DNA from: Paracoccaceae bacterium
GTDB taxonomy: Bacteria; Pseudomonadota; Alphaproteobacteria; Rhodobacterales; Rhodobacteraceae
Assembly: GCA_024742695.1 (NCBI GenBank)
Contig: JANSXY010000004.1
Coordinates: forward strand, 186,001 to 250,000
Length of the DNA: 64,000 nucleotides
Direction: 5' to 3'
Shown here: in pieces, positions 8,796 to 17,170 of the stretch
Layout of the letters: every line of letters starts with the position of its first letter
Numbering within the stretch: position 1 is the stretch's first letter
The notes under the pieces: generated by a model
Told to the model about the DNA's origin: nothing
Seen by the model: the letters and a program-made list of their open reading frames with translations, nothing else
Databases searched by the model: none
Position numbers and translations under genes: made by a program

Positions 8796-9267
8796 GGCCC
8801 GAACCCTCCAACGCGCGCCCGGCAGGGCGCGAAACGCCAACGAAACAAACGGAGTGCCGCAGAATGGCATACTTCCGATACGGCTAACTACCGCAACCGG
8901 TGGGTGAATTCAAGCGAAAGGGGGGGGCGGGGGCGGGATTCGGGCCGCCCGGCGGCCGAAATCCCGCGACGGCGCGGAATCACCGGCGCCGTCGCGACAG
9001 GTCAAGTAATTGTGAACACGCGGGAAATGCCCCGGTGAAACCGTTGCGCCGGGCAGGGCGCAAGAACCAATCCCTTTGGATGTTGATGGCACAAAAGCCG
9101 TAGAGACCAAAGCGAATCGCACACGTAATGGTTAAGCCGCGAACCGTCGGCACGAAGCCCGGCGGACGCGGCGTTCCGGGCCGGCCAGCCGCCGCCCCGG
9201 GCAACGCGAGTGCAGAAACCTCGGTCGTGACGGCCGGATGTAACCAGTGACCTTTCGAGAGGGACCA
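8796..9267. promoter_or_regulatory. Divergent pilV/pilS control region with paired hairpins
   Basis: A 472-bp spacer without a credible gene, holding the promoters of pilV (left) and pilS (right). It contains a G run around 8920-8937 and two adjoining inverted repeats: an imperfect one with 16-nt arms (8934-8949 / 8951-8966, two mismatches) and a perfect one with 11-nt arms (8965-8975 / 8986-8996, 10-nt loop). From about 9003 the base content becomes less GC-rich, as expected for a promoter. No promoter boxes could be assigned with confidence. Confidence 0.5.
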
Positions 9268-9930
9268 ATGACCATCACCCAAAACCCGGCCCAGATCCCG
9301 GCCCGGCGCCCGGCCCGCAAGCGCGGCGTGACGCTGATCGAGGCCGTGCTGTTCATCTCCATCGCGCTCGGCCTGATCGTCGGCGGGATCGTGTTCTTCC
9401 AGCAGGCCTCCACCGCGCAGCGCACCAACGACGCGGTGCGCACGATTTCCGGCATCGCGTCGGAAGTGCGGGCGATGTACCAGTCCTCGACCGACTTCGC
9501 CGGCATTTCGCAGTCCACCCTCATTGCCGCCGGTGCGGTTCCTTCAAATGTTGTAACCGATCAAGCGCTCCAGAACGAATGGGGCGGCCAAATCGGGGTT
9601 CAGGCGGAAACCATCAACACGGCCAATGACGGCTTCAGTGTAACCTATACTGGTGTTCCAACTGAGGCTTGTGTGCGACTAGTAACATTTGACGCGGTCG
9701 GCTCTGGTGTGGTCGGTGCCGGGATATCAAGTGTGACGCTAGCCAGTTCAGTTGATACTGCCGACACCACGACATCCGCCGCCAACGAGCTTGTGCTTGG
9801 CACTGCCTATACAGGTACCGGCTGGGCAGCGGCGCAAGGTGGTCCAGTAACGCCTGCAGATGCCGCGACACACTGCACTGCCGCGAGCACCAGCGGCTCA
9901 ACCAACTTCAGAATAACCTTCGGACGCTAA
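9268..9930 (+). CDS. pilS: Major type IVb prepilin PilS
   Basis: A 220-residue prepilin. A basic 20-residue leader ends ARKRG and is followed by VTLIEAVLFISIALGLIV, with Glu25 at +5 and a hydrophobic helix to about residue 46, the assembly spine. Cys135 and Cys203 could form the C-terminal disulphide loop typical of type IVb pilins. The start is supported by AGAGGGA just upstream. From residue 92 (base 9541) codon use changes abruptly: many A/T-ending codons (tca, gtt, gta, cta, act) replace the GC-ending codons used before and around it, pointing to a replaced or recombined exposed domain. A strong hairpin follows the stop. Confidence 0.88.
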   Translation: MTITQNPAQIPARRPARKRGVTLIEAVLFISIALGLIVGGIVFFQQASTAQRTNDAVRTISGIASEVRAMYQSSTDFAGISQSTLIAAGAVPSNVVTDQALQNEWGGQIGVQAETINTANDGFSVTYTGVPTEACVRLVTFDAVGSGVVGAGISSVTLASSVDTADTTTSAANELVLGTAYTGTGWAAAQGGPVTPADAATHCTAASTSGSTNFRITFGR

Positions 9931-9938
9931 CCAACCCA

Positions 9939-9965
9939 GCCCCGGCGCCCCTGCGGCGCCGGGGC
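9939..9965 (+). terminator. Hairpin after pilS, possible partial terminator
   Basis: A perfect inverted repeat with 11-nt GC arms (9939-9949 and 9955-9965) and a CCTGC loop begins 9 bp after the pilS stop. It has no T tract. Lying between a major pilin gene and the assembly genes on the same strand, it may stabilise pilS mRNA or stop part of the transcription, giving much pilin and little machinery. Confidence 0.55.
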
Positions 9966-10086
9966 CACCACCGCCACCGCGGGCGGCTGCCACCGGCCGC
10001 GGATTGACCAAAGGAACGGCCCGGCGGCGCGGGGGGATGCGCCACGGGGCCCGGTTGAAAGACGAGTTCACACAAGGGTTTCGCAG

Positions 10087-10524
10087 ATGCACCCGATCGT
10101 GCCGCACCGGCCGCCCCCGGCCGTCCCCCGCCGCCCCCGCCGCGCCGCGCGCGCGGGCCTTGCCCTGACCACGCTTCTTGCCGCCCTCGCCGCCGCCCCG
10201 GCCGCCGCCGACGGGCCGGGCCTGCCCGGTGTTTCGCCCTACGGCGTCCGCGCCCCCTCTGCCGCCGGCGCCTGGGCCGTGCTGTCGGGCGGCGACCTGC
10301 GCGGCACGCTGGAGGCCTGGGCCGAAGGCGCGGGCTGGACCGTCGTCTGGGACAGCCCGCTGAACTACCGGCTGCGCGCCTCGGCCCGTTACGGCGGCGG
10401 TTTCGAACAGGCCGTCGCCGGGCTGATCGACGCGATCCACCTGTCGAACCCGGAACTGCGGGTGACGATGTATCGCGGCAACAGGGTGCTGCATGTCGAG
10501 AACGCGCTGGTGGAAACCCGATGA
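10087..10524 (+). CDS. pilL: PilL-like protein with TcpQ domain
   Basis: A 145-residue exported protein: a basic N-terminus, a hydrophobic stretch ending near APAAADG (signal peptide) and a C-terminal TcpQ-type domain (LRGTLEAWAEGAGWTVVWDS, then YGGGFEQAVAGLIDAI and NRVLHVENA). This domain is found in TcpQ and at the end of R64 PilL, where it helps the secretin insert in the outer membrane. Only the TcpQ half is present, so it is shorter than R64 PilL. It overlaps the secretin gene by 4 bp (ATGA), which implies translational coupling and joint function. Confidence 0.75.
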   Translation: MHPIVPHRPPPAVPRRPRRAARAGLALTTLLAALAAAPAAADGPGLPGVSPYGVRAPSAAGAWAVLSGGDLRGTLEAWAEGAGWTVVWDSPLNYRLRASARYGGGFEQAVAGLIDAIHLSNPELRVTMYRGNRVLHVENALVETR

Positions 10525-12071
10525 TCCGCCGCCGCCTTGCCCCGCCGGCGCTCGCCGCCGCGCTGATCCTGCCGCTGGCCGCCTGCGACGGCATCATGCG
10601 CGATACCGAGGCGACGATCGGCACCGCCAACCAGCGCGTGTTCAACGCCGGGCGCACCTATGCCGGGCAGCGCAGCTTCCGCGCCGGTGGCACGCAGGTG
10701 TCGTCGGACAGGTTCGTCGCGCCCATGGCCGAACGCATGGCCCCGGCCCGCGCCCTGCCCGCCCGCGTGCAGGGCGACGACGCGGTGGTGCTGATCTCGC
10801 GCGATCCCTTGCGGCTGGCCGATATCGCCGACCGGCTGGCCGACGCCACCGGCATTCCGCACGCCGTCGATCTTGGCCCGGTCTCCGGCGCGGGGCGCGA
10901 CGCCGCCGCCCCGGTGGGCCGCGATGCCGCCCCCGCCGGCGCGGCCAGCGCCACCCGCGCCGCCACCATGGCGATCCGCCCCAGCCTGAAAGGCCCGCTG
11001 GGCGAGGTGCTGGACAGGGTCTCCGCCGCTTTTGACGTGGAATGGAGCTATGCCGGCGGGCGCGTGGTTTTCCGCGACTACGTGACCCGGCAATACCAGA
11101 TGTCGATCCTGCCGGTGACCTCGTCGCTGAGTTCCGGGTCCGCCGGCATCTCGTCTTCCGCCGCGGTCGACCTGTGGACGGAATTCGAGGCCGGGATGCA
11201 GGGCGTGCTGGGCGAGGGCGCGCGGGTGAACGTGGGCCGGTCGACCGGCATCCTGACCGTCACCGCGCTTCTGGCCGATCACGCGAGGCTGGAGGACTAC
11301 CTGGCGCGGATGAACGCGACGATGGGCCAGCAGATCGCCTTCGACGTCAACGTGCTGACCGTCGATGTCAGCCGCAACAAGGGCTTCGCGCTGGACCTCG
11401 ACCTCGCGCTGAACGTGCTGGACAACTTCGCCTATGCCGGCGGATCGTCGCTGGAAACGCCGCTGGGCGGGCTGAACTTCTCGATCTACGAGGGCGACCT
11501 GAGGCTGGACGCGGTGATCGGCGCGCTGTCGTCGCAGGGCGACGTGGCGCTGGAAAACCGGATCGGCGCGACCACGATGAACTTCCAGATGGTGCCCGTC
11601 GAGATCGTCGACGAGATCGCCTACATCTCGGAAATCTCGGAAGAAACCGAGGTCGACGACGCGGGCAACGAAACCACGACCGTGTCGTTCACCGCCGAGA
11701 CGCTGACCGTGGGGATCGAGTTGCAGCTGCTGCCGCGGGTTCTGAACGCGCGCGAGGTGATGCTGCGCTTCGGGGTGCGGCTGAACGACCTGACCGCGCT
11801 GCGCAACATCGACATCTTCGCCAATGCCGGCGCATCGGTGCAGCTGCCCGAGGTGGCGCGCACCGCCTTCGAACAGCAGGTGGTGCTGGCCGCGGGCCAG
11901 ACGCTGGTGCTGGCCGGGTTCGAACGCACCCGGTCCGAGGCGCGCAGCGAGGGGATCGGCAACGCCCGGTTCCAGGGCCTGGGCGGCGAACGCTCGGCCA
12001 CGCAATCGCGGCTGACCACCGTGGTGTTCATCACCCCGCGGCTTCTGAACCGGCGCGGCGCGACGCGGTAG
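10521..12071 (+). CDS. pilN: Type IVb pilus secretin PilN (lipoprotein)
   Basis: A 516-residue outer-membrane secretin. The lipobox LPLAAC at Cys22 gives lipid anchoring. A periplasmic N-domain follows, with LKGPLGEVLDRVSAAFDVEWSY as the secretin/TonB short N-terminal region. The C-terminal secretin domain includes NVLTVDVSRNKGFALDLD and the end segment FEQQVVLAAGQTLVLAGFE before a final VVFITPRLL. It forms the ring through which the pilus leaves the cell. The gene overlaps pilL by 4 bp and is followed after 8 bp by pilO. Confidence 0.88.
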   Translation: MIRRRLAPPALAAALILPLAACDGIMRDTEATIGTANQRVFNAGRTYAGQRSFRAGGTQVSSDRFVAPMAERMAPARALPARVQGDDAVVLISRDPLRLADIADRLADATGIPHAVDLGPVSGAGRDAAAPVGRDAAPAGAASATRAATMAIRPSLKGPLGEVLDRVSAAFDVEWSYAGGRVVFRDYVTRQYQMSILPVTSSLSSGSAGISSSAAVDLWTEFEAGMQGVLGEGARVNVGRSTGILTVTALLADHARLEDYLARMNATMGQQIAFDVNVLTVDVSRNKGFALDLDLALNVLDNFAYAGGSSLETPLGGLNFSIYEGDLRLDAVIGALSSQGDVALENRIGATTMNFQMVPVEIVDEIAYISEISEETEVDDAGNETTTVSFTAETLTVGIELQLLPRVLNAREVMLRFGVRLNDLTALRNIDIFANAGASVQLPEVARTAFEQQVVLAAGQTLVLAGFERTRSEARSEGIGNARFQGLGGERSATQSRLTTVVFITPRLLNRRGATR

Positions 12072-12079
12072 GGGGGACG

Positions 12080-13648
12080 GTGGCGAGGTTCGGCGGATCA
12101 CTGTTCGGCAAGCGGCGCGGCCCGCCGTCCGGCGACGCGCCGCCCGGCGGCGATCCGCCGGTGCGGCCCGGCGGTTGGCGCGACCGGCTGTTTCGCAAGG
12201 CGCGGGCAAAGCCGGGCGCCGAACCGCCCGACGCGGCGGAGCCGGTCGCCGCGAAGGCCGGACGCGGCGGCCTGCTGACGCGGCTGCGCGGCCGCAAAGG
12301 CGGGCAGGACGCGCAGCTGTTCTTCGACCCCGACCTGCCCGATCCGGCGGCGGAGCCGGATGTCGACTACGTGATCGACGCGAAGGGCCGGCTTTCGGGC
12401 GGGCGGCGCAAGCTGGCGATCGGCCTCGACTGGCAGCCCCGGCAGCCGGAGAAACCGCTGACCGCGCAGGCCCGCGAGGGGGTGCTGGAGGGGATGGCGG
12501 TGCCGCGCTACGCCGCCGTCTTCGCCGATGGCAGCCAGGTCGGTTTCGCCGGGAGGGACGAGGGCGCGCGCGGCGGGATGCCGGCGGCGGCCACCGCGAT
12601 CCCGATGCAGGTGACGGGCGACAGCTGGGTCGGCGCCTTCCGCCTCGTCGCCGAGGATGACGAGGGCGGCACCGCCTGGTGGCTGGTCGCGATCCGCGAC
12701 GGGATGGTCTACGAGGACAGGCTGATCCGCGACGGGGCCGAGGCCCGTGACGCCTTCGAGGATTTGCTGGACGCGCCGGGATGGAAGGCGCGGATCTGCC
12801 CCGAAGACTGGGATTTCCCGGAAACCGTGGACCTGCCGCTGGGCCTTGTGCTGCCGCGCCGCAGCCGGGGCGCGGTGCTGCGGCTGCACGACCCGAAGCT
12901 GATCTGGCTGCCGCGGGCGGCGGTGGCGCTGGTGCTGGCCGGGATCGTCGGCGGCACGCTGTACTACCAGTCCTATGTCGAGGAACAGCAGCGCCGGGCC
13001 GAGATCGCCCGCCGGATGGCCGAGGAAGCGGCCCGTCGCGCCGCGCTGAACGTCGCGCCCTGGGTCGATACGCCGACGCTGGAGACCTTCATCGACGCCT
13101 GCACCGCCGGAATGGACGAGGTTCTGGTGCTGCCGCCGGGCTGGCGGATCGACGGGCTGGCCTGCCGTCCCGGCGACCGGGCCGTCACCGTCGAGGCGCG
13201 CTGGCGGCGCGACTCGGGCGGTCGTGCGGCCTGGTTTCTTGCGGCGATGGCCGAAAGCGGCCTTGGTGACGCCGCGCTTGCACCGGCGCTGGACCAGGCG
13301 ACGCTGGTGCGGACGATCCCCGTTCCGGTCGCCGAGCGGCGCGGCGAACAGCCGTTGCCGCCCGGGGAGATGGAACGCCGCCTGCGGCTGCGGCTGGATA
13401 CCCTGTCGCTGGAGGCGACCCTGCGCGCCGGTGGCGCCCGGTCGGCGCCGCGCACCGCCGCGCAGCAACCCGGCACCTCCTGGACCAGCCACGAGTTCCG
13501 GATCGCCACCTCGGCCTGGCCGCAGGGCCATGCCGGCCTACTTGCCGATATCCCCGGCGTCGTGGCCGACGAACTCGCCTACGACCCCTACAACGCCTCA
13601 TGGAGCCTGACCGCGCTGATCTACCATCCGCCGAACGGCCGCCACTGA
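12080..13648 (+). CDS. pilO: Type IVb pilus assembly protein PilO
   Basis: A 522-residue protein placed where PilO stands in R64-type loci. A GTG start is used, preceded by GGGGGGAC just after the pilN stop. The first 60 residues are basic and Gly/Pro-rich, then a cytoplasmic actin-like-shaped region (PRYAAVFADGSQVGF, WVGAFRLVAED, TAWWLVAIRDG) leads to one transmembrane helix at about residues 275-295 and a periplasmic domain with an initial coiled segment (QQRRAEIARRMAEEAARRAA). It would link the cytoplasmic ATPase to the periplasmic frame. Sequence identity with R64 PilO is low, so the name rests on architecture and position. Confidence 0.75.
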   Translation: MARFGGSLFGKRRGPPSGDAPPGGDPPVRPGGWRDRLFRKARAKPGAEPPDAAEPVAAKAGRGGLLTRLRGRKGGQDAQLFFDPDLPDPAAEPDVDYVIDAKGRLSGGRRKLAIGLDWQPRQPEKPLTAQAREGVLEGMAVPRYAAVFADGSQVGFAGRDEGARGGMPAAATAIPMQVTGDSWVGAFRLVAEDDEGGTAWWLVAIRDGMVYEDRLIRDGAEARDAFEDLLDAPGWKARICPEDWDFPETVDLPLGLVLPRRSRGAVLRLHDPKLIWLPRAAVALVLAGIVGGTLYYQSYVEEQQRRAEIARRMAEEAARRAALNVAPWVDTPTLETFIDACTAGMDEVLVLPPGWRIDGLACRPGDRAVTVEARWRRDSGGRAAWFLAAMAESGLGDAALAPALDQATLVRTIPVPVAERRGEQPLPPGEMERRLRLRLDTLSLEATLRAGGARSAPRTAAQQPGTSWTSHEFRIATSAWPQGHAGLLADIPGVVADELAYDPYNASWSLTALIYHPPNGRH

Positions 13649-13671
13649 CACCGGAACCGAGAGGAGCCCCG

Positions 13672-14436
13672 ATGCCACGCCACCCCCGGCCCGCGCCGAT
13701 TGCCGCTACCCTGCTGGCCATTGTCGTCGCCGCACCGCCCGTCCTCGCCCAGACCGCGCCCGGCGCCGCGATGCCCGACGCGGAGCCGACGTCGGACCCG
13801 GTGACCGATGCACAGGTTCGCCAGCTGCGCGAAAACGGTCTGATCGCGCGGCAGACCGAGATCGGGGAGGGCCTTTTGCTGATGGATCGCCAGCTGCGGC
13901 AGGCGCAACTGGCGCAGCAGGTGATGGCGCTGCTGGGGGCCGACCAACCCGTCGAGGTCGCTCCGGGTGAGTTTCGCGATTTTTCCGGGACGCCGCTGGG
14001 GATCCGCGAGCGGATCGCGCAGCTGCAACTCGAACTGCAACTGATCGACCTCACCGAGCAGGTCGAAGAGGCTCGCGCGGCCAATGGCGGCACCCTGTCG
14101 CCGCTGGCCGCGCTTCTCAGTTTCCGGCCCGCGTTCGAGGCCGGCGGGCCGCGATCGGCAGAGGCCCCGGCCCCCGTCGCCGCACCGCCCGAAGAGCCCG
14201 AGCCCGCGGCGGCGACCGAACCGGCGCGCGCCACGGCGGAGCCCGAGATATCCGTGCGGGAGTTGCGCGGCGGTGGCGGTCGCTATTCCGCGCTGCTGCG
14301 CGTTGACCGCGCAGAGGTCGAGGCCGCGCCGGGCGACGACCTGCCCGGCGGGATCCGGGTGGTAGCTGTTCAGCCCGAGCAGGTCGTGCTGCGCCTGCCC
14401 GGCGCGGGGCTGAGAAGCTACCCGACCCCGAAGTGA
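13672..14436 (+). CDS. pilP: Type IVb pilus protein PilP
   Basis: A 254-residue periplasmic protein with a clear signal peptide (cleavage near LAQTAPG). Two amphipathic coiled segments (QTEIGEGLLLMDRQLRQAQL; IRERIAQLQLELQLIDLTEQ) are followed by a Pro/Ala/Glu linker and a small C-terminal domain (ISVRELRGGGGRYSALLRVD to VVLRLPG) of the kind that contacts secretins in PilP/GspC proteins. It lies between pilO and pilQ, exactly as in R64, and probably bridges PilO and PilN. Confidence 0.75.
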   Translation: MPRHPRPAPIAATLLAIVVAAPPVLAQTAPGAAMPDAEPTSDPVTDAQVRQLRENGLIARQTEIGEGLLLMDRQLRQAQLAQQVMALLGADQPVEVAPGEFRDFSGTPLGIRERIAQLQLELQLIDLTEQVEEARAANGGTLSPLAALLSFRPAFEAGGPRSAEAPAPVAAPPEEPEPAAATEPARATAEPEISVRELRGGGGRYSALLRVDRAEVEAAPGDDLPGGIRVVAVQPEQVVLRLPGAGLRSYPTPK

Positions 14437-14446
14437 GGACGGCCCG

Positions 14447-16102
14447 ATGGAACCCGCCCGCCGCATTTCCGACATGCTGCCCGCGATGAGCGACGAGCAG
14501 CTTGCCGCGATGGTCAAGGAATGGGGCCTGGTTTCCGGTGCCGGGCAACAGATCGACATCGGCAACGACCTGCGCAAGAGCCTTGCGATCTTCAAGAACG
14601 GAACCGCGCTTGTCGCCCAGGGCCAGCGGCACAAGCCCGAGGTCAAGCTGATGCTCGACCGCACCCGGCGCATGGGCCTGAAGCTGGCGGATATCCGCGA
14701 GGTCGACGCCGCGTCGCTGGAACGGGTCTACGGATCGCCGGCAAAGGAATACAGCCTGTCGACCTGGAAGACGCTGGACCTGGAGCGGCAGAAATCGCTG
14801 GCGCGGATCATCGCGGAGGCGGCCGAACTGGGCGCCTCGGACATCCACATGCGGGTGCTCGACGAGCGCTGCGAGGTCAAGGTCCGGGTCAACGGCCGGA
14901 TGCGGGAATTGCGGGACGAGGGCTCGCGCGATGGGCAGGAGATGATCCGCGCGGCCTTTGCCGTGGCTTCCGGCCAGGGCTCCGGCGGGACGGACTCGAC
15001 CTTTCAGCAGGGCGCGATGTTCCAGAAATCCGGCCTTCTGCCCGGAAATGTCGAGATGCTGCGGCTTCAGTACACGCCCACGTCGGACCAGCGCGGCGCG
15101 CTGGTGATGCGGATCAAGTATGTCGGCAAGTCGGCCGAAACCGATGTCGACAGCCTCGGCTATTCGCAACAGCAGGCCGCGGACCTGAAGAAGATGCGGC
15201 TGAAGACCAACGGGATGTACATCTTCGCGGGCAAGGTGTCGTCGGGCAAGACGACGACGTTGCAGCGCTGCCTGAACGCGATGTTCCTCGACAAGCGCAA
15301 GGAAATCTCGATCTACGCCGCCGAGGATCCCAAGGAACTGGAACTCCTGGGCGCGATCCAGGCACAGATCACCGCCGGGCAGAACGCGAACGAAGCCTTC
15401 AAGATGGCGATGAAGGCGGCGCTGCGCTCGGACCCGAACGTCATCGTGCTGGGCGAGATCCGGTCCGAGGAACTGACCTCGATGGCCGTGGAGGCCGCCA
15501 AGACCGGCCACGCGCTGTGGTCCACCGTCCACGCCGGTTCGGCGCTGGGCATTCTCAACCGGCTCATCAACCTCGGCGCCGACCGCGAGGATCTGAAGGA
15601 TCCGCGCACCGTCGGCGGGCTGATCTACCAGCGTCTTCTGGGCGTGATGTGCCGGTCCTGCCGGGTCACCCTGCGGCAGGCCCTGGCCGAGGGCGATATC
15701 GAGGCCGAACTGGCCGAGAAACTCGTCGAGATCACCGGCCAGACGGATGAGGCGCTGATGTGCCGCGGCAAGGGCTGTTCTTCGTGTTTCATGGGGCTTT
15801 CGGGCCGGACCGTCGTCGCCGAGACAATCCGCCCCGACGCGCGGCTGCTGGAACTGTACATGGATCACAGCCGGATCGACGCCGAGAAATACTGGTTGAC
15901 CCCGGTCGACAGGGGCGGGCTTGGCGGCGCGCCGGTGATGCATCACGCGATGGTCAAGGCCGGTGCGGGCATCGTCGACATCAACGAGGTGCAGGAAGAG
16001 GTGGACCTTCTGGAAAGCTACGAGCGCGAACTGGGGCACCTGATCCCGCGCCTGCACCATGAGATCGCCGCGCTGCGCCGGGCGACGGGGGCATCGGCGT
16101 GA
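14447..16102 (+). CDS. pilQ: Pilus assembly ATPase PilQ (GspE family)
   Basis: A 551-residue cytoplasmic ATPase that powers pilus extension. Visible are the N-terminal GspE domain (AELGASDIHMRVLDERCEVK), Walker A GKVSSGKTT at residues 262-270, the Asp/Glu boxes (YAAEDPKELELLG), Walker B VIVLGEIRSEEL and a His box STVHAGSA. Near the C-terminus are the paired cysteines of the GspE zinc motif (CRSCRV, then CRGKGCSSC). The start is 10 bp after pilP. The gene overlaps pilR by 4 bp (GTGA), so ATPase and platform protein are translated together. Confidence 0.9.
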   Translation: MEPARRISDMLPAMSDEQLAAMVKEWGLVSGAGQQIDIGNDLRKSLAIFKNGTALVAQGQRHKPEVKLMLDRTRRMGLKLADIREVDAASLERVYGSPAKEYSLSTWKTLDLERQKSLARIIAEAAELGASDIHMRVLDERCEVKVRVNGRMRELRDEGSRDGQEMIRAAFAVASGQGSGGTDSTFQQGAMFQKSGLLPGNVEMLRLQYTPTSDQRGALVMRIKYVGKSAETDVDSLGYSQQQAADLKKMRLKTNGMYIFAGKVSSGKTTTLQRCLNAMFLDKRKEISIYAAEDPKELELLGAIQAQITAGQNANEAFKMAMKAALRSDPNVIVLGEIRSEELTSMAVEAAKTGHALWSTVHAGSALGILNRLINLGADREDLKDPRTVGGLIYQRLLGVMCRSCRVTLRQALAEGDIEAELAEKLVEITGQTDEALMCRGKGCSSCFMGLSGRTVVAETIRPDARLLELYMDHSRIDAEKYWLTPVDRGGLGGAPVMHHAMVKAGAGIVDINEVQEEVDLLESYERELGHLIPRLHHEIAALRRATGASA

Positions 16103-17169
16103 GCAACGGCTTCGAGCGCTGGTTCGCCCGGATCCAGTTCGGCTTCGAGCCGCGGGTGAAGTTCTACCAGGAATTCGCCGCGCTGTTGCGCGCGGGCATG
16201 TCCAAGCCCGACGCGATCAGCCTGCTTTACATGGTGGGCAGCGACGAGGGAAAGAAGAAGGGCGAGGCGATGGCCATCGTGCTTGGCGAGATCCACAAGC
16301 AGATGCGCAACGGCAAGTCCTTCGGCGAGGCGATCCGCCCCTGGGTGCCGCCCGACGACCGGATGGTGCTGGAAGCCAGCGAGAACTCCGACGATTTCCC
16401 GGGCCAGCTGGAAGGCTATTGCTGGGCGCTTCGGCAGAAAAAGAAGGTCGTCGGCACGATCGTGGGCGGCCTGGCCTACCCGGTGTTTCTGACCGCGATG
16501 GTCTTCGCGATGCTGATCTATTTCGGCCGGTCGATCGTGCCCGCGATCGGCGTCCTGCTGCCGCCGGAGGAATGGACGGGCCCGGCCGCCTTTCTCGCCT
16601 TCCTCGGACGGTTCGCCGACAACTACGCGATGCCCAGCGCGGCGGTGCTGAGCGGGCTTCTGGTGGCCGTGACGATCTCGTTGCCGCGCTGGACGGGCCG
16701 GCTGCGGCGGATCGCCGACAGGTTGCCGATCTACAAGCTCTACCGCGTCTATACCGGCATCTCGTTCATGCTGGCGATTTCCTCGCTGATGCGCGGCGGG
16801 TTGCCGCCGATCACCGCGGTGGAACGAATCCTGCCGATGTCCACGCCCTACGTGAAGGAACGGCTGACGGCGATCCGGCGGGGGATGCTCAACGGTCTGG
16901 ATTTCGGCGAGTCGCTGCACAGGTTCGGCGCCTCCTGGCCGGACTACAGCATGAACCTGTCGATCAAGATCTTCGCGCGCACCCAGGACCTGTCGAAGCA
17001 GCTGGCGCGGCTGGCGCAGGATTGGCTGGTGCTGAACCAGGAGAAGATGGCGCAGCGGATGGCGACCACCCGCAGTGTCGCGCTGGTCGCCGTCTTCGCG
17101 GTGATCGTGGCCGTCGTGGGCGGGATGTACTCGGTGCAAAGCCAGATCACCGCGGCGGTTCAGCGCTAG
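16099..17169 (+). CDS. pilR: Pilus inner-membrane platform protein PilR (GspF family)
   Basis: A 356-residue membrane protein of the GspF/PilC family. Two cytoplasmic GspF domains (first: FYQEFAALLRAGMSKPDAI; second: FMLAISSLMRGGLPPITAVE) are separated by hydrophobic segments near residues 115-140 and 186-200, with a last helix near 328-348. It receives force from PilQ and drives pilin extraction from the inner membrane. The start is GTG inside the pilQ stop. It is followed 1 bp later by the prepilin peptidase gene, completing the operon. Confidence 0.88.
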   Translation: MSNGFERWFARIQFGFEPRVKFYQEFAALLRAGMSKPDAISLLYMVGSDEGKKKGEAMAIVLGEIHKQMRNGKSFGEAIRPWVPPDDRMVLEASENSDDFPGQLEGYCWALRQKKKVVGTIVGGLAYPVFLTAMVFAMLIYFGRSIVPAIGVLLPPEEWTGPAAFLAFLGRFADNYAMPSAAVLSGLLVAVTISLPRWTGRLRRIADRLPIYKLYRVYTGISFMLAISSLMRGGLPPITAVERILPMSTPYVKERLTAIRRGMLNGLDFGESLHRFGASWPDYSMNLSIKIFARTQDLSKQLARLAQDWLVLNQEKMAQRMATTRSVALVAVFAVIVAVVGGMYSVQSQITAAVQR

Positions 17170-17170
17170 G

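Noticed and set aside
9087-9101. TGGCAC upstream of pilS, resembling half of a sigma-54 promoter
   Set aside because: The expected TTGC element 5 bp further on is missing (AAAAGCCGTA follows), and no sigma-54 activator is coded nearby.
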